DNA of 64,000 bases. Source: Eutypa lata (taxonomy: Eukaryota; Ascomycota; Sordariomycetes; Xylariales; Diatrypaceae). The number at the start of each line of letters is the position of its first letter. Position 1 is the first letter of the stretch. Where the stretch lies: contig JAKULF010000008.1 in assembly GCA_022661535.1 (NCBI GenBank), forward strand, positions 1,426,001 to 1,490,000. Direction: 5' to 3'. A program made the translations under genes and the position numbers. Shown here one piece after another: positions 1 through 10,836 of this stretch. Below the pieces are notes generated by a model, which ran no database searches, was not told where the DNA came from, and saw only the letters and a program-made list of their open reading frames with translations.

Positions 1-1104
1 ATAGTATGTATGCAGTTCATCTGATTTGATGTAGGTATTTATTAATGCACTCTCCCAGCTGGGGGTGGTGGTTCGCTTTTCAGCCTCCATATATGTGAGC
101 CTAGGTATTTATTACTTTGTTCCTAAAACTGACCTCGGTGGCTCCTGGGAAATTAATTGTGAATTAATATTATAATTACTAAGCTTTCGCTCTGTGTGCG
201 TGGTTATCTGCTACTATCACATTGACATATCCGTTCAATTAATAAGGGCTAGTTATAGAGATGTCTCTATAATTACTTATACAACACATTGCCCCTTTGT
301 CTTCGAGAGATCAACGACCAGGCAGGGAGTTCCCTGTTGAAATACTGAAAGTACGTCTGTGTAACGGTCTTGTAAATGTGTAGTGCCTTCGTTGCACAGT
401 ACAAGCTTCTTGTTGCCTTGTTTCTGAAGATGGGCTTCGGGGAGACTGCCGTCACGTCACTCACTGCTTCACTATTCACTACCTCGTTGATGTTTCGCGA
501 AGTTCAATATTTTGTTATACTGCGTGAGGTGGTACGAGGGGTTAACTAATTACGAAAGATATACAGTTTATACGTAGTTACGGAGTAGAAGTATATGATC
601 ATACGGCGCTAGGTACGTATAACTATAAGGAATTCTGGATAAGAGATCACAATTCTTAGGAGAAACAAAGGCAAAGCTCAGAACACACATGGTATTTGTA
701 TTTACCCTCAGGATTATGTACGCCACATCTCTGGTATCCTCATATGAACAATCATCCGCGTCTCTCAAAAATGCAAATGCGAAAGCTATTCATTCCCATA
801 TCCAGTCCTCCGCACCATTAATCATATGCGGATGATTGATTATCTACCATTTCCGCCAAGTGTACAAGAGATATACAATCAAACTACAATGCAGTCAAAC
901 CACCAACATGCGCGTGGCCGGCGTTGATTAGCCGAGAATGCATTGCCCCTTTACTCCGGGAAAACCTTTGATTCCCCATCCATATTTTATTTCTTTTCTT
1001 TTTGTCCCCTTCCCGTAATTATTTGTAATACCTACAATGAGCCCAGTAACTCACCACAAAAATCGCACTGTGCGAACATGTGCTAGCACGGGACTACCAT
1101 CGTC
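1..1104. other. AT-rich intergenic region
   Basis: No supportable gene. The sequence is AT-rich, and its short open frames start at non-ATG codons or lack recognisable composition. Base composition changes sharply to GC-rich near 1095, which is where coding-like sequence of the minus-strand gene begins. Confidence 0.6.
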
Positions 1105-1299
1105 TCAAACCACGCCTCCCACCACCAGGACATCGACAACGGCAGCAGCAAAACCCAGCACAGCCTGGACGACCGAGGCAGCCAAGACAAAAGCAGCCAG
1201 CAGGGCGAGCCGGACGGCCCAGACGACGGCGACCAGGAACGAGCTGGCAGCGTACAGGCCGAAGGTGGCGCGCACCACCAACCTCACCCCTACAGGTAG
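1105..1299 (-). other. In-frame hydrophobic extension after a stop codon
   Basis: Directly after the TGA that closes the 1300-3809 frame, the same frame stays open for about 63 codons and ends at a TGA at 1105. It encodes an Ala/Val/Leu-rich hydrophobic stretch long enough for one or two membrane helices. Third codon positions are almost all G or C, like the coding part upstream, whereas the His/Gln-rich codons around the stop (about 1300-1355) have lower GC3. This suggests an exon joined by an intron that removes the stop. I could not find a donor and acceptor pair that is both canonical and in phase, so this is only a candidate C-terminal exon. Confidence 0.3.
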
Positions 1300-3809
1300 T
1301 CAATGATGGTGGTGTGGATGCGGGTGCTGGTGCTGGTGTTGGTTATGAACATCGAGCAGGCGACGGTTCTTGGCCTGGAGCTGCCGGAACTTCTTGTCGA
1401 TGGCGTCGTGCTGCTTCTTGGCCTGGGCGAGGACGGTCTCGGACTCCTCGACGCTCATGAGGGGCGTGCTGCCGATGGCGGGGCCACCGGCGGGTCCGCC
1501 GCCGCCGCCGCCAACAACGTGCTGCTGGCCGTCGGCCGAGCTGTCGTAGCTCCCGTAGGCGCTATCTATGTGGTGAGCTACGCTGCTGTTGCTGTTGCCG
1601 TTGGGGGCCCCGGGCCCGTACTCGTCGCCGGCGCGGCCGCCGAACATCTTGCCGTCGGCGGCAGCCTCGTGCGAGGGGTAGATCCAGGGCGCCAGCTGCT
1701 GCAGGTTGACGTTCTTGGTGAAGTTCGCGTTGGGGCCCATCGTCTTGTAGCTGGTGAGGTTCAGGGACGGGAGGACGTGCTGGTTGATGCAGCTGATCGC
1801 CTCCTCGCGGTGCATCTTGCCCACCGGGTCGCTGGGGTAGTTGTCGGGGCCCGCGGGGAAGAACGAGGGGGTGCCGTTCGGAACGGCGCGGTTCTTCACG
1901 AGGCTGAAGCCGCTCGCGGGCGCGTAGCGCGGCGCGGAGAAGGCCGTGGGACGCGCGCTGTCCGCCCTTAGTCTGTCCTGGAGCTCGAGGAACTTAGCGG
2001 CCTCCTCTCGGCTTAGGTTGAGCAGACAATCTCCGTTAGGGGTAAGGAGGACAGGTTGACCGTGCACTGTCTTGCGCACAGGCTTAAATGCATTTAGCTG
2101 CTCCTCGTCCTCCTTGGTAACAATCGTTTTAAGCGTAGGAGGAAGAGATACCGTCGCGTTATTACGATGATCCGCCCTCTGAGTGTAGCTTGGAGGTGAT
2201 TTGAAGAAATGGATATTCTCCGTATCAGAGAGAGTGCCATCATCGAGCAAACTACGAAATACATCCGTAATATTGGGGATATCGCCAAGATCCTCATCGA
2301 TAGGTTGGTCCTGTTTCATTTCAGGGGTATGAGAAACATAATCGGGGGTAAGAATCGTAGTCTTAGTCGACTCGTTCAGCCTGATAGAAGTATCCACTTG
2401 GCTAGGACTCTTAGGTCCGCTCTGAGAATCGCTGACTTTGACCTCTTTTGCCTTGGCAGAGCTGATGTTAGAAGGTGTGATGGCGTCCTTGATTTCTGAA
2501 CTATCACTAGGTTGCCCGAAGCCGCTAACCTGGGCGGCAGAAGAATTCTTCCGGGATCCTTGGGGAGTCTCAGGTCGACTTGGGGCGGCACTGGCAATAC
2601 TGGGTTTCTTTTCCTTCTTCTGCTTCTTCTTCCTACCGACAATTGGCGCAATCTCTTCCTGTTCGGTAGGTTTTGCCTCTGCAAGCTGTACAGTAGCCTC
2701 CTTCGAAGCCTCTTTGCGTTGTTTGCGCTGCTGGCTCTTTGTAGTTGCACGTACAGATGCCGATCCTACCTTCGATGGAGGTGGAGAACTAGTCCGAGAT
2801 GCAGAAATAGACGCACTCACGACGGATGCACTATCTGATATTATCTCGCTGGCAGGTGTGGCTGGACGATGAGATGAAGATGAAACGCCAGCCGATCGAA
2901 TTGACGCAGCTACAGCAGGAGGGATAATAGCTGACGGGGTACTGGCTTGTGGGGTCTGTACTAGACGAAGAGTTTTGGGTGCAGCTCTCGTCACGGGTGA
3001 GGATATGGACGCTGTGGTGGGGGTTGGCGTAGCGGCAGAAGTTAATTGGGACTTGGTTGGCTGTGTTACGCTAGATATATTTTGCTCAGACGACTTCTCG
3101 GCTGCGCCAGCTATTTCTGATATGCTCCTCTGCGGCATTGTTTTAGTCGCTGCCTCAATATCAAGAGTTCCTGGCACTGGCCGCTTCTCGGCTTTGGTCG
3201 GTGTTTTGCCTGGTGACGGTTTGCTGGCATTGTTGTTTCCTGCCGACTTCTTCTCTTGGACTGATTTTGTTGGTTGAATCGATTTTGACGGTAAGGCTGG
3301 TAAGGCTGGTGTGACCTTCGGAGTTGAACCCGTCTTTGAAGAGTCTAGGGCCGGAAAATCCTCGTCTTGTAGTACACGCTTGCCCTTTGAGGTCTTTGAA
3401 GCCTGTGAAGCGATGTCCTTGCTGAGGCCACTCTTTGCCGCAAGCTCTTTAATGGTCTTTTTCGGATCCTTCGTAGCAGGGGATGTCTCTTCCTTTGCAA
3501 TTGAGGCCTTTGATTTTGTGGCGGACTTTGGCACGAGTGGTGTAACGGGGCGTAGAATCGCAGGCGAGAAAGGAACAGCAGGTGATCTCGATGGCGTGGC
3601 AGACCTAGCTTGGGGACCTGGCGTCGATTTCCTTTCACCGATAGGCGTAGGGTTGTATACATGGTTAAGACCAAGTCCGGGTGGTACCGAAGGAGTGAAT
3701 ATGCCACTTGGTAACAACGGCATCGGCGTATCGAGATCTGGCATGTCACTATCGGCAACTAAAGCATCCACCGATATTGATGCCTCATCGAGGGGTAGTA
3801 AATCGTCAT
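1300..3809 (-). CDS. Long disordered protein, probable C-terminal part of NOT4
   Basis: An open frame of about 836 codons with no ATG at its start. It begins behind a TTCTAG acceptor (exon start 3809) with an acidic segment reading DDLLPLDEASISVDALV, so upstream exon sequence must exist. The protein is Ser/Thr/Pro/Lys-rich and mostly disordered, with a Pro-Gly-Leu patch near the N-terminus, a KRVLQDEDFPALD motif, several Lys-rich tracts, a more ordered segment about 200-330 residues from the end (PVLLTPNGDCLLNLSREEA) and a C-terminal coiled coil (VLAQAKKQHDAIDKKFRQLQ). It follows NOT4 on the same strand. From memory, filamentous ascomycete NOT4 models are often much longer than the yeast protein and carry such a tail, so I favour it being the second half of NOT4. 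A separate gene is the alternative. The linking exons are unresolved. Confidence 0.55.
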
Positions 3810-4391
3810 CTAGAACCCAAACATACGTTAGCTAGTATAAACTTTATAATGATACATCTACAGGTGGACGGAAGGAGGGAAGCGCGGCAGATAGGCGTCA
3901 CATGACGAGCAAACTTCCATCGTCGTCTTCCACCAAATTACAGGAGGCGGCAACTTTTGTAATGGGTATATGCTATATTGACGATCCCGATCCCGTATGT
4001 ATTCGGGGTCGATCTGCGTTGTTAACGTACATGAAGCTGTGTGGAAGACGACGATGGCTTGCCTGGAGTAACCCCTTGACCGATTAAGGCGTGTGAATAG
4101 AAGAACAGAGTACCAGAAATGCAAGTCTGCACCTTGTCAAGGTAAAACGGTTATGGAGAAGCCCCGTCGTTTCCAAGTGCAAGAGGACGCCGAATGCAAC
4201 CCTAACCCATCCAGGGTTCATATAAATGAAGTCTCTGCAATGCTCGCTCAAATCAATGCCTCGGATCATTCCGATTATTTCCCTGACCTGATCTTTCGGT
4301 CCCTGACGCCTGAAAACATGTACACCTCCAAACAAGTTACACGAACAGAAAAGAAATCGTAAGTGCCGCCACTATTTCACTCTCCGTGCAT
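3810..4391 (-). other. Long intron or spacer between NOT4 and the downstream frame
   Basis: 582 bp separate the NOT4 stop from the next frame. One possible bridging exon on the minus strand lies between an ATATAG acceptor near 3982 and a GTTTGC donor near 3915. It would encode a segment ending LVEDDDG that joins in phase to DDLLPLDEAS at 3809. This would need a weak GTTTAA donor at the very end of the NOT4 frame. Short frames on both strands here carry no recognisable motif. I call it unresolved. Confidence 0.35.
3917..4057. repeat. 17 bp perfect inverted repeat
   Basis: CCATCGTCGTCTTCCAC at 3917-3933 is exactly reverse-complemented at 4041-4057, giving arms of 17 bp and a loop of 107 bp. 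A 14 bp version of the same word (GTGGAAGACGACGA) occurs at 7054-7067, upstream of the NOT4 start codon. The purpose is unknown. Confidence 0.8.
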
Positions 4392-6997
4392 TTAAACGGC
4401 CCATCTGCCATATCCGCCGCCGCCGCTGCCGCCGTACATCATGTTGGGATTGTACCCACCTTGGCTCTGACCACCAAACAGCCCCTGGCCAACTCCGGTG
4501 TTGTTCCCCTGTTGCTGGTGCTGCATTCGCGCCTGCAGGATGCTCGGGTCCGCAAGATCTACTAAGCCACTCCCCCCAGAGGAGGAAGTGTTAGCGTGTC
4601 TGTGCTTCTTCCCCTTCTTCTTCTGCTTTGGACCGAAGTCTTGGAAAGCTCCAGGCTGGTTACCGTAGAGCGTTGCCATGAGGCCCGAAGCAGGAGCAGG
4701 GGTAGAGGATGAAGAAGATGGATACTGATTAGAAAAAGAAAGGTACTCACGCTTTCCAGCATCGTGTGCTTGGCTATTGCCCGCACCTCGCCCTCGAATC
4801 AACGACTGTAGCAACTCATTCGAGTTGTCTTTAGACGCTGTATTAAAAGCTGATCCAGCAAAGCCGTGGCCTTGACCAAACATACTACCGCCAACGGGTG
4901 GTGTACCCGAAGGTTTGAGTCCGGGGGGAGGTCCCGGCATCGAACCTCCACCCGTATAAAAGGGACCACCAGGCTGTGAGTGGTATGTGGAGGGCATCAT
5001 GGAAGATTGTTGAGCTAAAATCCTAGGATTCGTAGATAGCTTGACGTTAGTCGAGTTAGAACTGTCATTCGCCCCGAAGTTGAATCTGGATGTATTGCGA
5101 GTATGACCTTGCCCTTGAAAAAGAGACGATGGTTGTGAGGACAGACCAGGTGGCATCTGGTCGATAAAACTACCCTGGGGTCGGACAAGCAATGTCTGCT
5201 GTGGTGTCATCGTACGGCCGCCGACAGATCCCGTGGTAGAAGCACTGCCAAAACTAGTCAGACTAGGTCCAAATGGGCCATCTGTGTTCACACGCTGAAT
5301 CGGCGGCTGCGCTTGGGTTCGTCTCTGATCGAAAGCACCACCACTGCGGCTTTGGTCTCTTTCCTCGGGTTCACCACCTAGGGCAAGGCTGCCACTCCCA
5401 GGTTCGCCATCGGCAGGTTCGACGCTATCCACCTGAACTTCTTCACTATCTAGTCTAGGTTCCTCTTCCTCGCGGAGGGCACGCCTTCGTGCGCCTCCGT
5501 GAACATCGAATAGAGGAGGGTAGGAATCGGTCGTCGTATCTTTCGGTGGTGCAAAAGCACTAGCAGGACAGGCCGCCAGGATCTTGAGAACCGCACTAAA
5601 ATCTAGCACATCTGATTTACGTGGAGGACTTCTAACCTTAGGTGTACTGGATTTAGTAGGGGTCTCAGCGACTGGCTGCTTCTCTACCTTGCGAGTCGTC
5701 GAAGCACTCGTGGCGTTTGTATCCGTTGCTGGTGGGGTATCTACCACCGCCTCTCGCGGGGACTCTGCTGTAACAGGTAATGAAGCTGAAATGGCGGGAC
5801 TTGACGCTGCGCCGCTAGTGGCATGGCTTCCTCGTCTACTCCGTTGCTGTGTAGTACGTGCCCAATTCGCCGATGCTGGCAATGCTGGTCCATCACCAGC
5901 ATCAGATCCTTCTTTGCTCGATGTGCGAGCCATGGCATGTGACACCGGAGGTGGAGGATGAGGAGCGGAGGCCTGTGGTCGGGAAGCAGAGCGCGTTGAT
6001 GAGGCGGCATTGGAGATGGGGCGCTGTGTATGGACACTGTTTAGAGACGAAAGGTCTTGTCGGCTATAGCTGTCTTCCTCGTCGCCGAGCTCATGCAGGA
6101 ACATGCACTGTCGGTTGACGCATGGCTCATGTCTGAGCCAAGCAGAGCAGTACTTGGTGGTTCCTAACTGAGCCCTGAGAATTCGGTCACCATTTTGCGA
6201 ACCGTTAACAGCCTGAATGCATCTTGCAGCATCTTCCTTCCTCTCGAACGTGACGTAGATGCCAAGGGATTGGGCCTGACCATCTGAAGATTTGCGATTG
6301 CTGATTGAGATCTTTTGGATATTGCCATACTGGCCGAAGAATTCAGGTTTTCGGAGTGTTTTTAATAATTCATCTTCACGGACCGTCGGAGTTAAGCCAG
6401 TCACGTAGACTAGATTCTTTTGGACGACACGGACGCCAACTAGATTCTTGCGGTTCTCCTTTTCGGCTTCACGCTTCTGAACTTCTTTTTGACGTTGTTC
6501 CGTGGCGCGCTTCTTCTGGTTTTTCTGTATATTGGCTCTAAATTCGGCTTCCCTAGAATAATATTAGCAAGCCTGAAGTAGAAGATATGATCGGAGCTAT
6601 CAGATAAACGTACTCTTCGGGAGTAACGACTTTCCATTGTATCGTCTTCTCATCGTAAGGTCGTCGACATGCAGGACACAATCCGTTCAGGTTGTTCTTC
6701 AGGTTATTGAAGCAGAACTGGCAGATCTGGAGGTGTAATGGGTTAGTGTATGTTAATTAACATAGAAAAGCTTTGCGATTTGTGGATCAAGACACACCTG
6801 GTACCCGCAGGGACATGGTCTGAAATTTCTGTCGGAAAGATCAAACTCCTCGATGCAAAGAGGACTAAACGGGTGCTGTTAGCAGTCTAATCAAGATCAA
6901 CTATTCCTGGGTAGGGACACAAGTCGAGGTGACTGTGCACGGAATAGACATACCAAGTGTCATCCTCATCATCGATGAAGCTGTCTTGAGGTGCCAT
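4392..6997 (-). CDS. NOT4: CCR4-NOT complex E3 ubiquitin ligase subunit NOT4
   Basis: RING-type ubiquitin ligase of the CCR4-NOT complex, acting in mRNA decay and co-translational quality control. Four exons can be read: 6954-6997, 6798-6864, 6614-6726 and 4392-6552, all with GT-AG borders and continuous phase, giving 794 residues. The C4C4 RING lies at residues 15-65 (CPLCIEEFDL, CPCGYQICQFC, CPACRRPYDEKT), followed by a charged helix, an RRM (VYVTGLTP onwards) and a CCCH zinc finger (CSAWLRHEPCVNRQCMFLH). The rest is low-complexity, with a Lys-rich patch (KKKGKKHRH) and a Gly/Asn/Gln-rich end closing in YGRWAV. The start was chosen because MAPQDSFIDDEDD leads straight into the first zinc-binding cysteine. 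The 1300-3809 frame may be its real C-terminus, making a protein of about 1,630 residues. Confidence 0.93.
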
Positions 6998-8340
6998 TTT
7001 GAGGTCCGTAGCTCGCTATCCTGGAAATTTGGACGACTGAAACACGATCGGCAGTGGAAGACGACGACAGTAACGAGACCGAAAAATCGTAGGGAATGGG
7101 TGTCGCGTGAATATTCTGGATGCGATATGATAACGAGACGACAAGTGATACGGTGACACGAGGCGCGTTACGGTTCTGGTTTTAGTTGTCGGGCGAAATT
7201 AACTAAAACCTCAGGTTGCCTAAGGCACACAGTAGTAGTAAGTTTGTAAAAATGAGGAAACCTCAACCTATGATAATCAAGAGAAATATTGCAAGGTTCC
7301 TTCAGTCGGGTAAAGGGCAGGAACAACAGACAGACGCCTGAGAAACAAATGCTAAATAGTTTCCGAGAGACTGAAATGATGGTTGGTGTGGAAAGAAAGC
7401 CTCACGGGCGACGCGGGACAATGAAGACGTGGTGAGATCGGTGGAAGGGGAAAAAAAAGGTCACCAAGTTCGTCAACTTTAATGGTGCAGAGGTGAGTTG
7501 GTCAGTGAACCCATAGCAGAACCTTCTAAAAAGCATCCACTAAACGCCTAGAGTAGGTTAGTGTCGATTTTTCTGATTTCCCTTCAAGTTGTGGATACAT
7601 ACACTGTGCTTACCTAAGATTATGTGATGTACGAGTTAGGAGGCAGGGAGGTACCTCGAACACCAGCTGTACATGTTGTATGTAACCTTAATTCAATGTT
7701 TAAATATATGTGATCAATGTTTTTATTTAATACACAATGTATACAGGTTAGAGTAGGGAGTATAAGGATATTTACATGCTAATTACCTAGGCTGCTAGGT
7801 AACTTAGGTAGATAGTTTCACGATAACTGTAACTGTAATCAATCATTATTTGAAGCTGTCACCCGACATCCAATGTCTTACCGTATCGTTACAAGTTTGG
7901 AATACTGTATTGTACAGGACCTTCCTCCTGCACCTCGCAAGTCCCCAGGCCCGGGCCTTTGGTAATTCGTTTCGGGGTATTGATATTCCCAGCATCATCT
8001 TACCTAAGCCCGCTCCCGAGGTCACCCAGGTATGCACCTAGCGAGTAAATGTAGGTATGTAGATAATTAAGAGCCAATAACTGATAGTTATATACTTAAC
8101 GGGTAGTTCTCATTAACTGCTCACTTGTTTGCAACACATCAACAATCATTGGCTGCTTTGAGGTAAAGAGTCTCCACCATATCTTAAGCTGTTTCTGCAT
8201 TCCTGAGTGAGAGTCGAGGAAATCCAATCTCGCCTGGCATTGAATTTATCATCGATTTAAATCGCCTTTATTCCGACAATTGCCCATCACCCCACTCAAC
8301 TCCAAACACGGGGGGGATCTTACACAACGATCAATTGATC
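6998..8340. other. Divergent intergenic region between NOT4 and NDUFS3
   Basis: About 1.3 kb shared by two divergently transcribed genes, so it should carry both promoters. I see no additional gene. TAGGTA-type motifs and AT-rich tracts are present around 7540-8110, and a 14 bp word shared with the 4 kb inverted repeat lies at 7054-7067. Confidence 0.6.
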
Positions 8341-9267
8341 ATGGCGACCAAGCTCTGCCGAAGTAGAGCTTTGGCTTCAGCCTTGCGACCGGCCAAATCC
8401 TCTGTTCCCGTCCGCTGCCTCTCCGCCACGAGTAGCCAAAATGTCGCTATGCCGAAGGACCTGCCGAACCTGCGAAAGGCCCCCAGGAACCACCCCCAGG
8501 AGTTGAAGGCGCCCATTGTCAACCCGGCCGACAAATACCAGTCCAAGGCCGACGACTTGCACAAATATGCCTCTTGGATTATGGGCTGTCTGCCCAAATA
8601 CGTCCAGCAGTTCTCTATCTGGAAGGATGAGCTAGTTCTCTACATCCCCCCGTCCGGCGTCATACCTGTCTTCTCTTTCTTGAAATGTAAGACAACCCCG
8701 TTGCCCCGTACCTGATATACCTAAGATCTGTCTTATTGACTCGAATCTTCTTATCTAGACAACACTTCTGCCGAGTTCACACAAGTCAGTTCCATCACGG
8801 CCGTTGACTTCCCCACCAGGGACCAGCGATTCGAGATTGTCTACAACCTATTGAGTGTGAGACACAATGCGCGAATCCGAGTCAAGACCTATGCCGACGA
8901 GGCCTCGCCCGTACCGAGCGTCACCCCCCTCTTCGACGGTGCCAACTGGTACGAGCGAGAGGTGTACGACATGTTCGGCGTCTTCTTCATCGATCACCCG
9001 GATCTGCGCCGTATCATGACCGACTACGGCTTCGAGGGCCACCCTCTCCGCAAGGACTTCCCTCTGACAGGGTACACCGAGATCCGCTACGACGAGGAGA
9101 AGAAGCGCATCGTCACGGAGCCGCTCGAGTTGACCCAGGCTTTCCGTAACTTCGAGGGAGGATCAACCGCGTGGGAGCCCGTGGGGCCAGGTGACGACCG
9201 CAAACCCGATACCTTCAAGCTGCCTACACCAAAGCCGGAGGAGAAGAAGGAGGAACCTAAGAAATAG
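8341..9267 (+). CDS. NDUFS3: NADH:ubiquinone oxidoreductase 30 kDa subunit (complex I)
   Basis: Nuclear-encoded core subunit of the peripheral arm of mitochondrial complex I (NDUFS3 / NuoC family; the 30.4 kDa subunit in Neurospora). It has two exons, 8341-8686 and 8759-9267, split by a 72 bp intron with GTAAGA donor and TCTAG acceptor; the join restores a Tyr codon (FLKYNTSAEF). The product is 284 residues, the usual length for fungi. The N-terminus is basic and Ser/Ala-rich, as expected for a mitochondrial presequence. The family signature is intact: [12 protein letters not shown] followed by [20 protein letters not shown]. The C-terminus is a short Pro/Lys/Glu tail. An upstream TTG would extend the frame by two codons, but the ATG at 8341 is the natural start. 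Confidence 0.97.
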
Positions 9268-9553
9268 ACTCTACACAAAATAGATTGTACATAATATGAC
9301 CAAAATTGATGTTATCTATTGGAGTTCAAGAGCATATCTTACTAAAACATTCGTGCCCCCGTCCCGGAAGCACAATTTAACACGACTTAGAATCACATAT
9401 CAGGCACGAGGAGTCGTCGTATCTAACATTATCCCTTTTAGCTAAGTCGTTTATTCAGCATCTAGCTCGTCACGCAGTAGTCCGCACTACCGAATAAGCC
9501 TCATTTAACCTGACATATTGAACCTTCAGATTACATTGACCACATATGGCCGA

Positions 9554-9868
9554 TCAAAACACAAGGTTCCCCTTCTGTTCTTGCTGCCGCTCTGGATCCT
9601 CCGTCTTCGATTCCGGTTCTCCCGTCTCCTCTTTGGCCTGCTTAGTAGCTCCGCTCTCATCATGGCCCTGAGGTTTCTTTGCAGCAGAGACGGCGGGGTT
9701 CTCATTCAAGCCTGAGCTGGCTCCTGGGGCCGTGTGTCCCTCTTTTGCTATAATGCCATCCGTTAATCACTTTGCATCGCACCGCCGCTCACCGGTTACT
9801 GGTGTTTACGTACTAAGCTCAGGTTTGTCTGTGTTGTTTGCCTCGGCTTGCTGCAAAAGCGACGACAT
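9554..9868 (-). CDS. Small acidic disordered protein, two exons
   Basis: Two exons, 9814-9868 and 9554-9747, flank a 66 bp intron (GTACGT donor, TTATAG acceptor) and give 82 residues. The product begins MSSLLQQAEANNTDKPEL and ends QKGNLVF. It is rich in Glu, Lys, Gln, Ser and Ala, with no hydrophobic core, signal peptide or membrane segment, so it is probably intrinsically disordered. I do not recognise a family. Support comes from ATG to stop continuity across a canonical fungal-size intron and from a codon pattern unlike the AT-rich surroundings. It is convergent with NDUFS3, their ends about 290 bp apart. Confidence 0.6.
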
Positions 9869-10836
9869 GGTTGTGTAAGTAGTTTCAATTGCTAAGATGT
9901 AGGTTCTTTTGAGAATACGAGGTAATTCTAATTAGTTTACTGTATTGGTAGGTTTCTAAGAAGCGTTGATGGCAGGTGGGCAGAATGTCTGAATGTGTGT
10001 CTTCTCTAACTTGTATCACACTTATCGTTCATTCATTGGGCCGCGTTGTGGCGAATTTCGGTTTGGTTTACATCATAGCGGTGTTACGGCCTTTGACAAG
10101 ACAACAGTGACAAACAATGAGCTAATTAATAGGTATCACTAGGGGTACCTGAGGTACAACATTCCCTTCCTGCCGGCTATTCTATTAAGCAGCTAGTTAG
10201 GTAAGCAATCAGCAATGCCGAAATCAACATCTACAATGAAGGCAGCTAATCGTATTAATATGAGTTAATAACATCTCTATTAGATTATGCCTGTTTAAAA
10301 GATCGATTTAATGTGCCTTCTTTAACCTTTCGAGCTTAGGTATGTTTGACTATGGAACGACGGGTGTGTCATCGTCATACCTAATCCAATACACACTTCC
10401 GATTAAGCCATTATGACCTCCCCGCCATCACTATATAGCTATTATAAACTATGAGTCCTAGATAAGTAGTGCAGCAAGATCATATAATTGCCGAAACTTG
10501 CGTATTGTTTGTTGAATACATAGTTTAACTGGGTTATTTAATAATAATATCTAGTTATAACTGCATAGCAGCTCTCTAGGTCGTCGCAGCTGAAGGGTGA
10601 GCGCTAGGCCCTATAGCGAGGTGAGCTAGATAAGGGGCTTGGGGAGGGGGTAAACTACAGTGGACTTGGTTTTATAGATTTGGGCTGCTTTGGTTGGTAA
10701 GGCGCAGGTGGTCGCACATGGCGGCAGATGTCACAAAGCCATTAGGGTATAAGCCCAAAAAGGCGCATTATCATATCTCGGCGTCAGCGTCGAAAAGTCC
10801 ATATCTCTTCTGTACCATCCGTGGGTTAAGATCAGA
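9869..10836. other. Intergenic region, no gene seen
   Basis: AT-rich 1 kb between the small minus-strand gene and the HET-domain gene. It holds the promoters of both divergent genes. I see no convincing coding sequence. Confidence 0.6.

Noticed and set aside
1080..1971. Plus-strand frames over the NOT4-downstream gene
   Set aside because: Arg/Pro/Val/Gly-rich shadows of the GC-rich minus-strand coding sequence.
4093..4362. 89-codon plus-strand frame between NOT4 and the downstream ORF
   Set aside because: It starts with a non-conserved peptide, overlaps an equally long minus-strand frame and shows no recognisable motif.
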